A DNA stretch of 59,893 nt, from the NCBI GenBank assembly GCA_011526045.1, contig WYBE01000076.1:1-59893 (forward strand), read 5' to 3'. Each line of letters opens with the position of its first letter. Positions within the stretch are counted from its first letter, which is position 1. Shown here one piece after another: positions 46,732 through 57,522 of the stretch. The notes beneath the pieces are model-generated. The model worked only from the letters and a program-made list of their open reading frames with translations. It made no database searches and was not told the DNA's origin. The position numbers and the translations under genes are program-made. Source of the DNA: Nevskiales bacterium (GTDB lineage Bacteria > Pseudomonadota > Gammaproteobacteria > Steroidobacterales > GCA-2729495).

Positions 46732-49559
46732 CAGGCCCAGGCCCGGCGCTCGCCGGGGCCCTCGACATTCGTCGCACACCGGGCGCACAACTGGGGGTGC
46801 GCCGGTGCCGCGCCGACATCGGCGCGACGGTGCCAGCAGCGCACGCACTTGGCCGCCTCCGTCGGTTCGGCCGCCACCCAGAAACCGGACCCGGCCGGGC
46901 CTTCCAGCGCGGCATCCGGCCGCCCGGTGGCAGGCGCAACCGACGCCGCCGAGGTGATGAACACGAACCGCAGCTCCTCGCCGAGTGCCGCCAGCGCCGC
47001 GGCCGTGGCGCCATCGGCGTAGACGGTGACGGCCGCGTCGAGGCCCGAGCCGATTCGCCCGGCCGCACGCAGCGACTCGAGTGCCCGGGCCACGCATTCA
47101 CGCACCTGCAGCAGCCGCGTCCAGTCGGCGCGCACGCCGCCGACGCGAGGGATCTCGTGCCAGGTCGAGGTGAACACGGTGACGTCGCGCGGGCCGGGCA
47201 ACGCATTCCAGATTTCTTCGGCGGTAAAGCTCAGGACCGGCGCAAGCCAGCGCACCATCGCCTCGCCGATGTGATAGAGCGCGGTCTGCGCCGAGCGTCG
47301 CGCGGGGCTCCCATCCGGTGTGGTGTAGAGGCGATCCTTGATGACGTCGAGATAAAAGCCACCCAGATCCACGACGCAGAAATTGTGCAGCAGCTGGTAC
47401 ACGCGATGAAACTCGTAGCTGCCGTAGGCGGCCACGATCTCGCCCTGGAGCTCGCCCGCCCGCGCGAGCGCCCAGCGATCGAGATCCACCATATCCTGCG
47501 CCAGCACCTGGTGCTCGCGCGGGTCGAAGCCATGCAGGTTGCCGAGTACGAAGCGTGCGGTATTGCGCATGCGCCGGTAGGAGTCCGACATGCGCCGCAG
47601 GATTTCCTCGGACACGCTCATCTCGCCGCGGTAATCGGTGGCGGCGACCCATAGCCGCAGCACATCGGCCCCAAGCGTGGAGACGACCTGCTGGGGCGCG
47701 ACCACGTTGCCGAGCGACTTCGACATCTTGTGGCCCTTCTCGTCCACGGTGAAGCCGTGGGTCAGGACCTCGCGATACGGAGCGCTGCCATGCATCGCCA
47801 CCGCGGTGAGCAGCGAACTCTGGAACCAGCCGCGGTGCTGGTCGGAACCCTCCAGGTACAGGCCGGCGGGATAACCGATCTCCGCACGGCTGCGATCGAG
47901 GCAATGGTGCACCAGCCCTGAGTCCATCCAGACGTCCATCGTGTCGGTGACTTTTTCGTACTGCCCGGCCTCGGCACCCAGCAGCGCCGCGGGATCGAGC
48001 TCGAACCATGCCTCGACGCCGGCCTGGTCCATGCGTGCCGCCACCGCCTCCAGCAGTTGCGCCGTCCGCGGATGCAGTTCACCGCCGTTCCTGGCGACGA
48101 ACAGCGGGATCGGCACGCCCCAGGCGCGCTGGCGCGAGATGCACCAGTCCGGACGCCCGGCCACCATGCCGTGGATGCGCTGTTCGCCCCAGGCCGGAAT
48201 CCACTTCACCGCCGCGATCGCGCGCAGGCTTGCCTCACGCAGGCCGTTCTGATCGAGGCCGATGAACCATTGCGGGGTGGCACGAAAGATCAGGGGCGTC
48301 TTGTGCCGCCAGCAATGTGGGTAGCTGTGCGTGACTTTGCCCGATGCGAGCAGCCGGCCTTCGTTCGAGAGCAGCGCGACAATCGCCTCGTTCGCCTTGT
48401 AAATATGCATGCCCGCGAAACGGCCGGTACCCGGCACGTACACGCCGTTGCCGTCCACCGGATTGTCGAGCGGCAACCCGTGTTCCACGCCGGCGCGAAA
48501 ATCATCCTGGCCGTGGCCCGGGGCCGTGTGAACCGCGCCGGTGCCCGCTTCGAGCGTCACGAAATCGCCGGTGATCACCGGCACCTGCCGCTCGTAGAAT
48601 GGGTGCTGCAACATCACGCCGCGCAGCGCCTCGCCACGCAATGTCGCCAGCCGGCGCCAGTCGCCCGCGCCAAAGCGGGCGAGCGCCGCCTCGGCGAGCC
48701 CCTCGGCGAGAACCAGGCGTTCAACGCCCTTCGCCAGTCGCACCTCGACGAGAACGTAGGGCAGCTCCGGCGCCAGCGCGACCGCCTGGTTTGCCGGCAG
48801 CGTCCAGGGCGTGGTGGTCCAGATGGGCACCGCAATCGGCGTGCCGTCGCCAGCCACGTCCACGCCGGCGCGCCGCAGCTTCGCGTAGAAATCGGCCGCG
48901 TCCGCCACCACGAAACGTACGTCGATCGCGGCCGACCCCTTGTCCGCATACTCGACTTCGGCCTCGGCCAGCGCCGAGCCGCAGTCGAGGCACCAGTGCA
49001 CCGGCTTGTAGCCGCGGTACACGTGCCCGTTGGCGAGGATGCGTGCGAAGCCACGCACCTGTTCGGCTTCGAACCGCGCATCAAGCGTGAGGTAGGGTCG
49101 TCCCCAGTCACCGAGCACGCCGAGTCGGCGGAAATCGCGTCCCTGACTTTGCACCTGCTCGCGGGCATAGCGGCGGCAGGCCTCGCGGAACTGCGCCGGG
49201 TCGAGCTTCTGCCCGACCTTGCCGTGCTTCTTCTCCACCTCGAGTTCGATCGGCAGGCCGTGGCAGTCCCAGCCCGGAATGTAGGGCGCGTCGAAGCCGG
49301 AGAGCGTCTTCGACTTGACCACCATGTCCTTGAGCACCTTGTTGACCGCGTGCCCGATGTGGATCTGCCCATTGGCGTAGGGCGGGCCGTCCATCAGCAC
49401 GAACGGCGGTCTCCCGGCGCACGCCTGGCGGATGCGGCCGTAGTAGTCATCGGCCTCCCACCGGGCCAGCATGGCCGGCTCACGCTGGGCGAGACTCGCC
49501 TTCATCGGGAAGTCCGTCGCCGGCAGGTTCAAGGTGTGCTTGTAATCGTTCTCGCTCAC
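46731..49559 (-). CDS. ileS: Isoleucyl-tRNA synthetase
   Basis: This 942-residue class I synthetase has the HIGH motif ([15 protein letters not shown]), KMSKS ([13 protein letters not shown]), the editing domain and a C-terminal zinc site (CVRCWHRR...CARC). It charges tRNA-Ile in the cytoplasm. GTG at 49559 ([18 protein letters not shown]) gives the usual N-terminus; longer frames to 49610 overlap the ribF region without support. It lies 16 bp after ribF in the ribF-ileS-lspA operon. Confidence 0.97.
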   Translation of the reverse strand: MSENDYKHTLNLPATDFPMKASLAQREPAMLARWEADDYYGRIRQACAGRPPFVLMDGPPYANGQIHIGHAVNKVLKDMVVKSKTLSGFDAPYIPGWDCHGLPIELEVEKKHGKVGQKLDPAQFREACRRYAREQVQSQGRDFRRLGVLGDWGRPYLTLDARFEAEQVRGFARILANGHVYRGYKPVHWCLDCGSALAEAEVEYADKGSAAIDVRFVVADAADFYAKLRRAGVDVAGDGTPIAVPIWTTTPWTLPANQAVALAPELPYVLVEVRLAKGVERLVLAEGLAEAALARFGAGDWRRLATLRGEALRGVMLQHPFYERQVPVITGDFVTLEAGTGAVHTAPGHGQDDFRAGVEHGLPLDNPVDGNGVYVPGTGRFAGMHIYKANEAIVALLSNEGRLLASGKVTHSYPHCWRHKTPLIFRATPQWFIGLDQNGLREASLRAIAAVKWIPAWGEQRIHGMVAGRPDWCISRQRAWGVPIPLFVARNGGELHPRTAQLLEAVAARMDQAGVEAWFELDPAALLGAEAGQYEKVTDTMDVWMDSGLVHHCLDRSRAEIGYPAGLYLEGSDQHRGWFQSSLLTAVAMHGSAPYREVLTHGFTVDEKGHKMSKSLGNVVAPQQVVSTLGADVLRLWVAATDYRGEMSVSEEILRRMSDSYRRMRNTARFVLGNLHGFDPREHQVLAQDMVDLDRWALARAGELQGEIVAAYGSYEFHRVYQLLHNFCVVDLGGFYLDVIKDRLYTTPDGSPARRSAQTALYHIGEAMVRWLAPVLSFTAEEIWNALPGPRDVTVFTSTWHEIPRVGGVRADWTRLLQVRECVARALESLRAAGRIGSGLDAAVTVYADGATAAALAALGEELRFVFITSAASVAPATGRPDAALEGPAGSGFWVAAEPTEAAKCVRCWHRRADVGAAPAHPQLCARCATNVEGPGERRAWA

Positions 49560-49575
49560 GCGAATGTCATTCCTC

Positions 49576-50511
49576 TCAGGCGGCCAGGATGCGTCGCGCC
49601 ATCTCGGCATCGAGATGCATCTGCCGGCTCAGGCTTTGCAGATCGGGGAACTTCACCTCGTCGCGCAACCGCGAGACGAATTCCACCTCGATGTAGCGGC
49701 CGTACAGATCACCTTCAAAATCGAACACATGCACCTCGAGCAGCGGCTCGACGCCGGCGATCGTCGGCCGCGTGCCGACACTCGCAACTCCCGGCAGCGC
49801 AGTGCCGGCCACCCCTGCGATGCGCGCCCGCACCGCGAAGATCCCGTGCACCGGGCTCAATCGCCGGCAGAGGTTCACGTTGGCCGTCGGCATCCCGAGC
49901 TGGCGCCCCAGGCGTCTGCCGCGCACCACCCGGCCGGTCATCGCATAGCCGCGCCCAAGCAGGCGGCGGGCCCAGTCCATGTCACCGGCGGCCAGCGCCT
50001 CGCGCACCGCCGTGCTCGACACGCGTGCGTCGTCGGCCGTCAGGCTGCCCACCTGCTCGACCGTGAAGCCGACACGGGCACCGAGCGCGACGAGGTCGGT
50101 GACGGTTCCGGCGCGCCCGCGCGCGAAGCGGAAGTCGTCGCCCACCACGAGGTGGCGCACCCGCAGCAGCTTCGCCAGGAATTTCTCCACGAACTCGGCC
50201 GGCCCGAGCGACTCCAGTCCTGCGTCGAAGCGCGGGCAGAACAGCCTGTGCAGACCGAGGCCGGCCAGCAAGCCGAACTTCTCGCGAAATCGCGTGAGCC
50301 GTGCCGGAGGACTCACGCGGTCGAAGTACTCCCGCGGCGTCGGCTCGAAGGTGACCACGAGCGATTCGAGCCCGCGCGCTGCCGCCTCCTGCATCACGCG
50401 CTCGATAATGCGCTGATGGCCGCGGTGCACGCCGTCGAATACCCCGATCGTTGCCACGCAGCCGGCCGGCAGTATCGGCCCTGCCCCGGCTGGCCGTCGA
50501 ATGAGTCTCAT
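49576..50511 (-). CDS. ribF: Bifunctional riboflavin kinase/FMN adenylyltransferase
   Basis: This 311-residue protein has the nucleotidylyltransferase start ([20 protein letters not shown]), [13 protein letters not shown] and [13 protein letters not shown], and a C-terminal kinase domain ([17 protein letters not shown], then [24 protein letters not shown]). It makes FMN and FAD; FMN is the precursor of the prenyl-FMN used by UbiD. It is in the standard murJ-ribF-ileS-lspA order. Confidence 0.96.
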   Translation of the reverse strand: MRLIRRPAGAGPILPAGCVATIGVFDGVHRGHQRIIERVMQEAAARGLESLVVTFEPTPREYFDRVSPPARLTRFREKFGLLAGLGLHRLFCPRFDAGLESLGPAEFVEKFLAKLLRVRHLVVGDDFRFARGRAGTVTDLVALGARVGFTVEQVGSLTADDARVSSTAVREALAAGDMDWARRLLGRGYAMTGRVVRGRRLGRQLGMPTANVNLCRRLSPVHGIFAVRARIAGVAGTALPGVASVGTRPTIAGVEPLLEVHVFDFEGDLYGRYIEVEFVSRLRDEVKFPDLQSLSRQMHLDAEMARRILAA

Positions 50512-50536
50512 CGGCGCCGCACGTCGAAAAACCGGA

Positions 50537-52159
50537 TTATACGGGTGACCCCGTGGTTTTCATCCGGAAGTCCGCCACGCGCAGGCCCACGGCGTACAGC
50601 GTCGCGAAATAGGCGATGACGGCCCCGCCGATCGCCGCGCCCAGCCACAGGCACCGGGTCGCGAGCCCCACCTCCAGCCACTGCGCCAGAGGCGGCGAGA
50701 ACGCGATCAGCAGCAGCGCCATCGTGCCGCAGGCCGCCGCCACGCGCAGCAGGAACCGCCACCAGCCGCTGCCCTCCCGCCCGATGACCCCTTCGCGACG
50801 CAGCCCCGTGTAGAGCAGCGCGGCGTTGAGGCACCCGGACAACGAGGTCGAGGCGGCGAGCATCGCATGCGGCGCCGGCAGCCCAGCCCACACCCACGGA
50901 ACGACCACGAAGACATTAAAAAGCATGTTCGTGCCGAGCGCGATCAATCCGACACGTACCGGGGTGCGGGTGTCCTGCCGGGCGAAGAAGCCAGGCGCCA
51001 GCACCTTGACCAGGGTCAGGGCCACAAGCCCCGCCGCGTAGGCCATCAGGCTCAACGAGGCCATGTGCACATCCCCGGCGCTGAATTCACCGCCGAAGAA
51101 GATCGTTGCCAGCACCGGGCCGGACAGGATGACCAGCCCCACCGACGCCGGCGCAGAAATCAGGATCACGAAGCGGATCGCCCATTCGAGTGTGGCGGCG
51201 AATTGCTCGCGCGAAGCGCTGGCGTGCTGGCGCGAGAGGTTCGGCAGGATCACGGTGGCGAGCGCGATGCCGAATACACCGAGCGGAAACTCCATCAGCC
51301 GGTCGGAGTAGTACAGCCAGCTGATGCTGCCCGTGACGAGGAACGAGGCAATCAGCGTGTCGAACAGGATGCTGATCTGCGCCACCGACGACCCGAAGAT
51401 CGCCGGTGCCATCAGGCTCATGATGCGGCGAACGCCGGCATGGGCAAGGCCCCAACGCGGGCGCGGCAGGAGGCCGATACGCTGCACGTACGGCAGCATG
51501 AACGCGAGTTGCACCACGCCGGCGGCAAACACGCCGGCGGCCAGTGCCATGCCGGGACGGTGGTAGTACGGCGCCACGAAGGCCGCGAACACGATCATGG
51601 TGATGTTCAGCAGCACCGGCGAAAACGCCGCCACCGCGAAGCGGCGGTAGGTATTGAGGATGCCGCCAGCCAGTGCGGCGAGCGAAATGAAGAACAGGTA
51701 GGGGAACGTCAGGCGCAGCATGTCCACGGCGAGCGCGAAGCGGTCCGCGTCCGCCCGCCCCGACGCAAAACCGGGCGCAAACACGAGGATCAGCAGCGGC
51801 GCCGCCACGACGCCGAGCGCCGTAATCGCGAACAGGAGCGCAGTCAGCGTTCCGGTAACCCGGTCGACCAGGTCTTTGACCTCCGCGTGGCTGCGGTTCT
51901 GGTCGTAGTCAGCAAAAACCGGCACGAATGCCTGCGAGAAGGCGCCTTCCGCCGACCAGCGCCGGAAGATGTTGGGAATCTTGAACGCGACGAAGAAGGC
52001 GTCCATCAGGTAACTGGCGCCGAACAGCCGCGCGAACACCATGTCGCGCACGAGGCCGAGCACGCGCGAGAGCAGGGTCATCGCTCCGACGGTGCCCGTG
52101 GACTTCAGCAGGTGACGGCCCGAAACGCCGGTGGGAGTCTGGGGGTTTGGGCCTGGCAT
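50537..52159 (-). CDS. murJ: Lipid II flippase MurJ
   Basis: This 540-residue protein has about 14 membrane segments and the family markers MTLLSRVLGLVRDMVFARLF, FFVAFKIPNIFRRWSAEGAF, SQAFVPVF and YYSDRLMEFPLGVFGIALAT. MurJ flips lipid II across the inner membrane for peptidoglycan synthesis. It is the first gene of the leftward run and is divergent from rpsT across 107 bp. Confidence 0.96.
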   Translation of the reverse strand: MPGPNPQTPTGVSGRHLLKSTGTVGAMTLLSRVLGLVRDMVFARLFGASYLMDAFFVAFKIPNIFRRWSAEGAFSQAFVPVFADYDQNRSHAEVKDLVDRVTGTLTALLFAITALGVVAAPLLILVFAPGFASGRADADRFALAVDMLRLTFPYLFFISLAALAGGILNTYRRFAVAAFSPVLLNITMIVFAAFVAPYYHRPGMALAAGVFAAGVVQLAFMLPYVQRIGLLPRPRWGLAHAGVRRIMSLMAPAIFGSSVAQISILFDTLIASFLVTGSISWLYYSDRLMEFPLGVFGIALATVILPNLSRQHASASREQFAATLEWAIRFVILISAPASVGLVILSGPVLATIFFGGEFSAGDVHMASLSLMAYAAGLVALTLVKVLAPGFFARQDTRTPVRVGLIALGTNMLFNVFVVVPWVWAGLPAPHAMLAASTSLSGCLNAALLYTGLRREGVIGREGSGWWRFLLRVAAACGTMALLLIAFSPPLAQWLEVGLATRCLWLGAAIGGAVIAYFATLYAVGLRVADFRMKTTGSPV

Positions 52160-52183
52160 CGGGACGGAAAGTCTAGCAGCTTA

Positions 52184-52212
52184 TTGACAAGGGACGCCTG
52201 AACCCAAAGAAT
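52184..52212 (+). promoter_or_regulatory. Sigma70-like promoter for rpsT
   Basis: TTGACA at 52184-52189 is a perfect -35 box, followed after 17 nt by AAGAAT (52207-52212), a fair -10. It lies 55 bp before the TTG start of rpsT. Confidence 0.65.
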
Positions 52213-52266
52213 ACGCGCCCTTCTCCGGGCAGCCGCCCTGAGTACCTGCGAACAAGGTCTCGAGAC

Positions 52267-52536
52267 TTGGCGAACATCAAATCAGCAGCAAAGAAGGCAC
52301 GGCAGGCCGAAAAGCACCGCCAGCACAACGCTGCGCTCCGCACCCGCATGCGCACCGCCATCAAGAAGGCGATCAGTGCCGTGAAGAGCGGGGACGCCGC
52401 GAAAGCGGCCGATAGCTACAAGGCCGCGGTGCCCGCCATCGATACGATGGTCAGCAAGGGGCTGGTCCATCGCAACAAGGCGGCCCGCCACAAGAGCCGG
52501 CTCAACAAGGCCGTCAAGGCTCTCCGGACGAGCTGA
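52267..52536 (+). CDS. rpsT: 30S ribosomal protein S20
   Basis: This 89-residue protein is recognised by [20 protein letters not shown], then [15 protein letters not shown] and [20 protein letters not shown]. The start is TTG, as often seen in rpsT, where it limits translation and helps autoregulation. The gene is convergent with obgE, and their last 23 bases overlap. Confidence 0.97.
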   Translation: MANIKSAAKKARQAEKHRQHNAALRTRMRTAIKKAISAVKSGDAAKAADSYKAAVPAIDTMVSKGLVHRNKAARHKSRLNKAVKALRTS

Positions 52537-53575
52537 CCGCTGCCGCGTCCATCGGCGCTTCCCGCGCCAGTTCCTCCAGCCGTGTCATGACGTCCGCCAC
52601 GAGGCGCTCCGTGCCCTCGGCGCGCAGCGCGCTGATGCGGTAAACAGGCCCGCTCCAGGCGAGCGAGGCCATCACCTCGCGCTCACGTTCGATCGCGTCC
52701 TGTGGGTCGAGCAGGTCCACCTTGTTCAGCACCAGCCAGCGTTCGCGGCCCGCCAGCTCCGCATTGAACCGCTCCAGTTCCCGGGCGATTTCCACCGCAT
52801 CGTCAGCCGGCCGCGTGGTTCCGGGCGCAGGCGCCAGGTCCACGATGTGCAGGAGCAGGCGCGTGCGCTCGAGATGCCTGAGGAAGCGCGTGCCGAGACC
52901 GGCACCCTCTGCGGCACCCTCGATGAGGCCGGGAATGTCCGCCATCACGAAGCTGCGCAGCGGGCCGACGTACACGACGCCGAGATTCGGGTACAGCGTC
53001 GTGAATGGATAGTCGGCGACCTTCGGTCGCGCAGCCGATACCGCCCGGATCAGGGTCGACTTGCCGGCATTCGGCTTGCCGAGCAGGCCAACGTCGGCGA
53101 GCAATGCCAGCTCCAGGCACAGCTCGCGGCCCTCTCCCGGGGTACCGGGCGTGGCACGCCGCGGCGCGCGGTTCACGCTGCTCTTGAAGCGGGTATTGCC
53201 CTTGCCGCCGCGCCCGCCTGCCGCCACCAGCAGCCGTTCGCCCGGCGAAGTGAGATCGCCGAGCACCTCCTGGGTCTCGGCCGCGATCACCCGCGTGCCG
53301 CAGGGTACCGGCACCTCGAGATCGGTCCCGCTGCGGCCACTGCAGTTGGCGCCGGAACCCGCCTCGCCATGCTCCGACCGGTAGCGGCGATTGACGCGGA
53401 AATCGGCCAGCGTGTTGATGCCCTCGCGGGCGACCAGATAGATGCTCCCGCCATCGCCGCCGTCGCCGCCGTCCGGCCCGCCGCGCGGAATGTTCTTCTC
53501 GCGACGGAAGCTCACGCAGCCTGGCCCGCCATTGCCGGCCTGCACGCGAACCGTGGCTTCATCGACGAATTTCAT
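52514..53575 (-). CDS. obgE: GTPase ObgE/CgtA
   Basis: This 353-residue protein has the glycine-rich Obg fold at the N-terminus ([39 protein letters not shown]) and a G domain ([25 protein letters not shown]). It lacks the extended acidic tail of some homologs. ObgE acts in 50S assembly and the stringent response. It follows rpmA, in the usual rplU-rpmA-obgE operon. Its 3' end overlaps rpsT on the opposite strand by 23 bp. Confidence 0.97.
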   Translation of the reverse strand: MKFVDEATVRVQAGNGGPGCVSFRREKNIPRGGPDGGDGGDGGSIYLVAREGINTLADFRVNRRYRSEHGEAGSGANCSGRSGTDLEVPVPCGTRVIAAETQEVLGDLTSPGERLLVAAGGRGGKGNTRFKSSVNRAPRRATPGTPGEGRELCLELALLADVGLLGKPNAGKSTLIRAVSAARPKVADYPFTTLYPNLGVVYVGPLRSFVMADIPGLIEGAAEGAGLGTRFLRHLERTRLLLHIVDLAPAPGTTRPADDAVEIARELERFNAELAGRERWLVLNKVDLLDPQDAIEREREVMASLAWSGPVYRISALRAEGTERLVADVMTRLEELAREAPMDAAAVSSSGEP

Positions 53576-53597
53576 CGCTTCACGCCGGGGCAGAAAC

Positions 53598-53625
53598 GAC
53601 GAACCCCGCCGTGGCGGGGTTCGTC
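53598..53625 (-). terminator. Strong hairpin after rpmA
   Basis: A 13-bp GACGAACCCCGCC / GGCGGGGTTCGTC stem with a tiny loop lies in the 69-bp gap between rpmA and obgE. There is no T-run in the - strand direction, so it may act as an attenuator, RNase processing site or stabiliser rather than a full terminator. Confidence 0.55.
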
Positions 53626-53644
53626 AGGGCTGATCGCCGCTGCG

Positions 53645-53905
53645 TCAGGCCTGCGGCACGATGCTCACGAACAGGCGGTTCTTCGGACCCTTGCGGTCAA
53701 AGCGCACGGTGCCGTCCGCCCGGGCAAACAGCGTGTGGTCGCGGCCCATGCCGACATTGACGCCAGCGTGATAGCGCGTACCGCGCTGACGCAGGATGAT
53801 GTTCCCCGCAATGACCGCCTCTCCGCCGAAGCACTTCACGCCGAGTCGCTTCGCCTGGGAATCGCGCCCGTTACGGGTACTGCCGCCTGCTTTCTTGTGT
53901 GCCAT
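53645..53905 (-). CDS. rpmA: 50S ribosomal protein L27
   Basis: This 86-residue protein starts [20 protein letters not shown] and continues [20 protein letters not shown] and [18 protein letters not shown], all typical of L27. There is no N-terminal extension of the kind cleaved in Firmicutes. It follows rplU by 5 bp. Confidence 0.98.
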   Translation of the reverse strand: MAHKKAGGSTRNGRDSQAKRLGVKCFGGEAVIAGNIILRQRGTRYHAGVNVGMGRDHTLFARADGTVRFDRKGPKNRLFVSIVPQA

Positions 53906-53910
53906 GACAA

Positions 53911-54243
53911 TTACTCCTTGCCGGCCGGCGGGCCACCGGTGATGCCGGTGATCTCCACCCGCGTGAACGACTGCCGGTGGCTGCCGATCCGCTTGTAGGT
54001 CGTGCGGCGCTTGAACTTGATGACGCTCACCTTGTCGGTGCGGCCCTGCGCGACCACACGGGCCGTCACCTTGCCGCCGGCAACTTTCGGTGCGCCGACC
54101 TTGAGATCGCGGCCCTCACCGATCATCAGTACGTCGGTGAACTCGACTTCGTCGCCTTCGGCGGCTGCCAGCTTTTCGACATCGAGCTGTTCGCCCTTGC
54201 TGGCGCGGTACTGCTTGCCACCCGTTACGAATACGGCGTACAT
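53911..54243 (-). CDS. rplU: 50S ribosomal protein L21
   Basis: This 110-residue protein starts [20 protein letters not shown] and has [20 protein letters not shown] then [20 protein letters not shown]. It is slightly long at the C-terminus. It is the first gene of the rplU-rpmA-obgE operon, with a clear promoter at 54294-54322. Confidence 0.98.
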   Translation of the reverse strand: MYAVFVTGGKQYRASKGEQLDVEKLAAAEGDEVEFTDVLMIGEGRDLKVGAPKVAGGKVTARVVAQGRTDKVSVIKFKRRTTYKRIGSHRQSFTRVEITGITGGPPAGKE

Positions 54244-54293
54244 CGTGAAACTCTCCGCAGGGCCGGCCGGACGATGGCCGGAAAAGAGCGGGC

Positions 54294-54322
54294 ATTCTAA
54301 TGAGTCGTGCCTGCCGGTTCAA
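54294..54322 (-). promoter_or_regulatory. Sigma70 promoter for rplU-rpmA-obgE
   Basis: On the - strand TTGAAC (54317-54322) and TAGAAT (54294-54299) are separated by 17 nt, about 50 bp before the rplU ATG. Confidence 0.7.
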
Positions 54323-54505
54323 CAACTTGGCAGCCCGGCCCGACCCCCGGCGTCCCCGCCCCACCGGACTCCCATCCGGGCAGGGGCACGGCGCCTGGCC
54401 CGACGAGGGAAGACCAGGCCCGCCGGCGGCGGCGGCGGCCCGGATCCGGTCAGGATAAATACCTGTTTTACTCCCGCGCACATCGCGGGCATTATTGGCG
54501 CGCGC

Positions 54506-55504
54506 ATGAAGCTCGTCCAACCCGAACATCCCGCTTTCGACCTCGAAACGGTTCGCGATCTGGTGGGCGAGGACTGGGCTGCCGTCAATCGCGAGATACA
54601 GGCGCAGCTCGCCAGCGACGTCGCGCTCGTCAACAGCATCGCGCACTACATCATCGGCAGCGGCGGCAAGCGCCTGCGCCCGCTGCTCGTGCTGCTCGCC
54701 GCACGAGCCTGCGGCTACACGGGCCAGCAGCACGTGCTGGCCGCCGCGATCATCGAGTTCATCCACACCGCCACGTTGCTGCACGACGATGTCGTGGACG
54801 AGTCTGACCTGCGTCGCGGCCAGGAAACCGCCAACAGCGTCTTCGGCAACCAGGCGAGCGTGCTCGTCGGCGACTTCCTCTATTCGCGGGCCTTCCAGAT
54901 GATGGTCGAAGTCGGCCAGATGCGGATCATGGATGTGATGGCAGATGCCACCAACACCATCGCCGAGGGCGAGGTGCTGCAGCTCATGAACTGCAATGAC
55001 CCGGAAACCACGGAAGCGCGCTACCTCGAAGTCATCTACCGCAAGACCGCCAAGCTGTTCGAGGCGGGCATGCAGATCGGCGCCATCCTCGCCGACCAGA
55101 CACGGGCGGTCGAAGACGCGCTGCTCGACTACGGCAAGCACGTCGGTCTCGCCTTCCAGCTCGTCGACGACGCGCTCGACTACCACGCCGACCGCGACGA
55201 ACTCGGCAAGAACATCGGTGCCGACCTCGCCGAAGGCAAGCCCACGCTGCCGCTGATCTACGCCTTGCAGCGCGGCACTCCGAAAGAACAGGTGGTGATC
55301 CGCCGCGCCATCGAGCACGGCGGCCTCGATGAGATCGACACCATTCTTGCTGCCATCCAGACCACCGGCGCGCTCGCCTATACGCTCACCCGCGCGCGCG
55401 AATCCGCACGGCAGGCGGCAGCAGCGCTCGGCCGCGTCCCGGACTCGGTGCACAAGGAAGCGCTGCTGCAGCTGGCCGACTTCGCCGTGGAACGACGGTA
55501 CTGA
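54506..55504 (+). CDS. ispB: Octaprenyl-diphosphate synthase-type polyprenyl synthetase
   Basis: This 332-residue protein has the two aspartate-rich motifs (LLHDDVVDES, LVDDALDYHAD), GSGGKRLRPLLVLLAARACG and NSVFGNQASVLVGDFLYSRA. It makes the side chain of ubiquinone. The ATG at 54506 fits family length; the frame upstream is non-coding. A small hairpin (CCCGCG/CGCGGG at 54473-54489) lies in its leader. It is divergent from rplU, the standard gammaproteobacterial arrangement. Confidence 0.95.
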   Translation: MKLVQPEHPAFDLETVRDLVGEDWAAVNREIQAQLASDVALVNSIAHYIIGSGGKRLRPLLVLLAARACGYTGQQHVLAAAIIEFIHTATLLHDDVVDESDLRRGQETANSVFGNQASVLVGDFLYSRAFQMMVEVGQMRIMDVMADATNTIAEGEVLQLMNCNDPETTEARYLEVIYRKTAKLFEAGMQIGAILADQTRAVEDALLDYGKHVGLAFQLVDDALDYHADRDELGKNIGADLAEGKPTLPLIYALQRGTPKEQVVIRRAIEHGGLDEIDTILAAIQTTGALAYTLTRARESARQAAAALGRVPDSVHKEALLQLADFAVERRY

Positions 55505-55626
55505 CCGCTTCGCACGCCTGACCGCCGCCGACCGCGGCGTGTCACCACTGGACGCTGCCGCGACCTTCGCTCACAATGCCCGCCCGCGATGGGCCGGGGT
55601 CATCCGCGCGTATCGCCGACTGCCGA

Positions 55627-55703
55627 CGGGGTGTAGCTCAGCTTGGTAGAGCGCTTGCTTCGGGAGCAAGAGGTCGCAGGTTCGAATCCTGTCACCCCGA
55701 CCA
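55627..55703 (+). tRNA. tRNA-Pro (CGG)
   Basis: This is a 77-nt cloverleaf with acceptor CGGGGTG/CACCCCG, D-arm GCTCAGCTTGGTAGAGC, anticodon loop TTCGGGA (CGG), T-arm GGTTCGAATCC and encoded CCA. It lies downstream of ispB. Confidence 0.96.
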
Positions 55704-55830
55704 GAAAAAACAGATAGTTAGCATACCCGGCCCAACCTCTGCACCAGCCGCCCAGGCACACTTTGGCGGAATAAGCACCCGGCTGGAACATCACCGTCGC
55801 ATCTCCCGTACGCTCGCGGCGACGCCGAAG

Positions 55831-56196
55831 TCAGTGCTCATGATCGTGCTCGTGGTCGTGTCCCTCGTGCCTGGCGGCAAACGCTTCCTGCCGCGCCTCG
55901 ATGTCGGCCGGCGCGCACAGGCCCTTGTCGGCGAGGAGCCGCTCGAAGGCACTGCCCCAGCGCTCGTAGTAACTCCACTCGCCTGGCGAATGCCCGCCGC
56001 GATCCCAGGCAGCGATCTCATCGATCAGGAGCTGGCGAAACTCCTCCCACCTGAAGACACCCGCATCGTGGAGCGTCATGGTCATCCCGAACAACCGGCT
56101 CTCCCACGGGGCGGCGAAGACCAGTTCGCCGTTGGCGCGTGGCGGGGCCGCACGGCCTTCGGTATCCAGCAGATCCGCGGGATTGCCGGGCGTCAT
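55831..56196 (-). CDS. Nitrile hydratase activator (P14K-type) with histidine-rich tail
   Basis: This 121-residue protein resembles the small nitrile hydratase accessory/beta-N-terminal fold (ANGELVFAAPWESRLFGMTM, TLHDAGVFRWEEFRQLLIDE, YYERWGSAFERLL). Such activators put the metal ion into the alpha subunit, often by subunit swapping. The last residues (EGHDHEHDHEH) are a metal-binding histidine tail. ATG 56196 lies 4 bp after the alpha stop; a longer frame to 56229 would overlap alpha. Confidence 0.83.
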   Translation of the reverse strand: MTPGNPADLLDTEGRAAPPRANGELVFAAPWESRLFGMTMTLHDAGVFRWEEFRQLLIDEIAAWDRGGHSPGEWSYYERWGSAFERLLADKGLCAPADIEARQEAFAARHEGHDHEHDHEH

Positions 56197-56200
56197 GGTG

Positions 56201-56791
56201 TCAGGCGAGCCGGGGCACGGCGACGCCAATCATGCTGTCGCGCGTGACCAGCGCCGCGAGTGCGTCCTCGCCGAGATGCTCCGTGCCCGCCGGGCGCATC
56301 GGCAGGACCATGTAGCGCACCTCCGAGCTGCTGTCCCACACGCGCACCCGCATGTCTTCGGGAAGCGAGAGGCCGATCTCGGCCAGCACCGCCCGCGGCT
56401 CGCGCACGACGCGCGCCCGATAGGCCGGCGACTTGTACCAGCTCGGCGGCAGGCCGAGAACCGACCACGGATAGCACGAGCAGAGTGAGCACACGACGAC
56501 ATTGTGCGTCTCAGGCGTGTTCTCCACGACCACGAGGTGCTCCAGCACGGTCACACCGAGTACGCCGCCAGCGCCGGCAGGGTCCTTGAGCAGTCTTGCC
56601 TTGAAAGCCGGGTCCAGCCAGGCACGCGCGACCAGGCGCGCGCCCTTCAGAGGCCCGATGTCCTGCTCGAAGTAGCGGATCACGGCATCGACCGCAGCCG
56701 GATCGAGCAGGCCTTTTTCCTGCAGCAGGGACTCCAGTGCCTCGACCCGCAGGGCGATCTCCGGCGTCCCGTGCTCGTGAATCTCGCTCAT
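56201..56791 (-). CDS. Nitrile hydratase alpha subunit
   Basis: This 196-residue protein carries the metal claw C101-S-L-C104-S-C106 in [20 protein letters not shown]. The CSLCSC form (Ser at position 2) is that of iron-type enzymes, while cobalt-type enzymes have CTLCSC; the following YPW is more like cobalt-type. Two of the cysteines are normally oxidised to sulfinic and sulfenic acids. It hydrates nitriles to amides. ATG 56791 overlaps the beta stop (ATGA), giving a beta-alpha-activator order usual for cobalt types. Confidence 0.92.
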   Translation of the reverse strand: MSEIHEHGTPEIALRVEALESLLQEKGLLDPAAVDAVIRYFEQDIGPLKGARLVARAWLDPAFKARLLKDPAGAGGVLGVTVLEHLVVVENTPETHNVVVCSLCSCYPWSVLGLPPSWYKSPAYRARVVREPRAVLAEIGLSLPEDMRVRVWDSSSEVRYMVLPMRPAGTEHLGEDALAALVTRDSMIGVAVPRLA

Positions 56792-57474
56792 GGCAGCTCC
56801 TCCGGCGGTCCGGGTTCGAGGTAGCTCTCGAAAAGATCAAGCATCAGACACGTGCCCTGCTCGGCGACATCACCCCAGAGTTCTGCGCCGTCGAACTCGA
56901 CGGAATACACGTACTGAGGATTCTCGCCGAGCCCGTGCGCATTCGTGTCAGGGAATACCATCGCAGGATGTATGCGGCGAATGACCCCGCGACGGGAGCG
57001 TGCGTACGCCGGCAGCCGCGTATGCCCGGCTGGCTGGTGATTACGCGTAAGGACGGCCTGGCCGAGGGCAAATGCAGGCGCATGATCCACCTCGCGCGTG
57101 AAGGACAGATTCGGCATCGGACCGCCGCGCCGTGCCGCCGGCGCTCGCGCGGGGGCGGCTTTATGGGCGGGGCCTGCGCCCCCCATCAGCCACGCATCGA
57201 GTTCGCCGGGAGCCAGAAAACCGTTCTCCTGCAACCCGAGCTCCAGCGCAGCCAGCCAGCGCCCGTAGTAGCCGTTGCGGAAGTAAGCGACAGGATCGAG
57301 TCGCTCGCCGCGGTGACGAGCCGCGTCGAGGTTCACGCCGCCCCTGCTCCCGCCGGATGAGAGCGCAATGGCGAACACACGCGCCTCCCAGCGCTCGTGG
57401 AACGTGGGGTCATCCGGGGTGTGCTCGATGCGGCCGAATCCGTGCCGGCCGCCGATGTCGTGTTCACCGTTCAT
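56788..57474 (-). CDS. Nitrile hydratase beta subunit
   Basis: This 228-residue protein starts [20 protein letters not shown] and has [34 protein letters not shown] and the C-terminal SH3-like barrel ([30 protein letters not shown]). It lacks metal ligands but completes the active site with conserved arginines. The ATG at 57474 fits the family start; the frame to 57513 is longer without support. It is the first gene of the nitrile hydratase operon, 48 bp after the SDR gene. Confidence 0.92.
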   Translation of the reverse strand: MNGEHDIGGRHGFGRIEHTPDDPTFHERWEARVFAIALSSGGSRGGVNLDAARHRGERLDPVAYFRNGYYGRWLAALELGLQENGFLAPGELDAWLMGGAGPAHKAAPARAPAARRGGPMPNLSFTREVDHAPAFALGQAVLTRNHQPAGHTRLPAYARSRRGVIRRIHPAMVFPDTNAHGLGENPQYVYSVEFDGAELWGDVAEQGTCLMLDLFESYLEPGPPEELP

Positions 57475-57522
57475 GCCCGGCTCTCCCTGCTGGGCGCAGG
57501 CAACCGCTTCCATGCGAAACCC

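Noticed and set aside
53598..53625. Intrinsic terminator called with full confidence
   Set aside because: Very strong stem but no T-run on the - strand side, and obgE downstream is expected to be co-transcribed.
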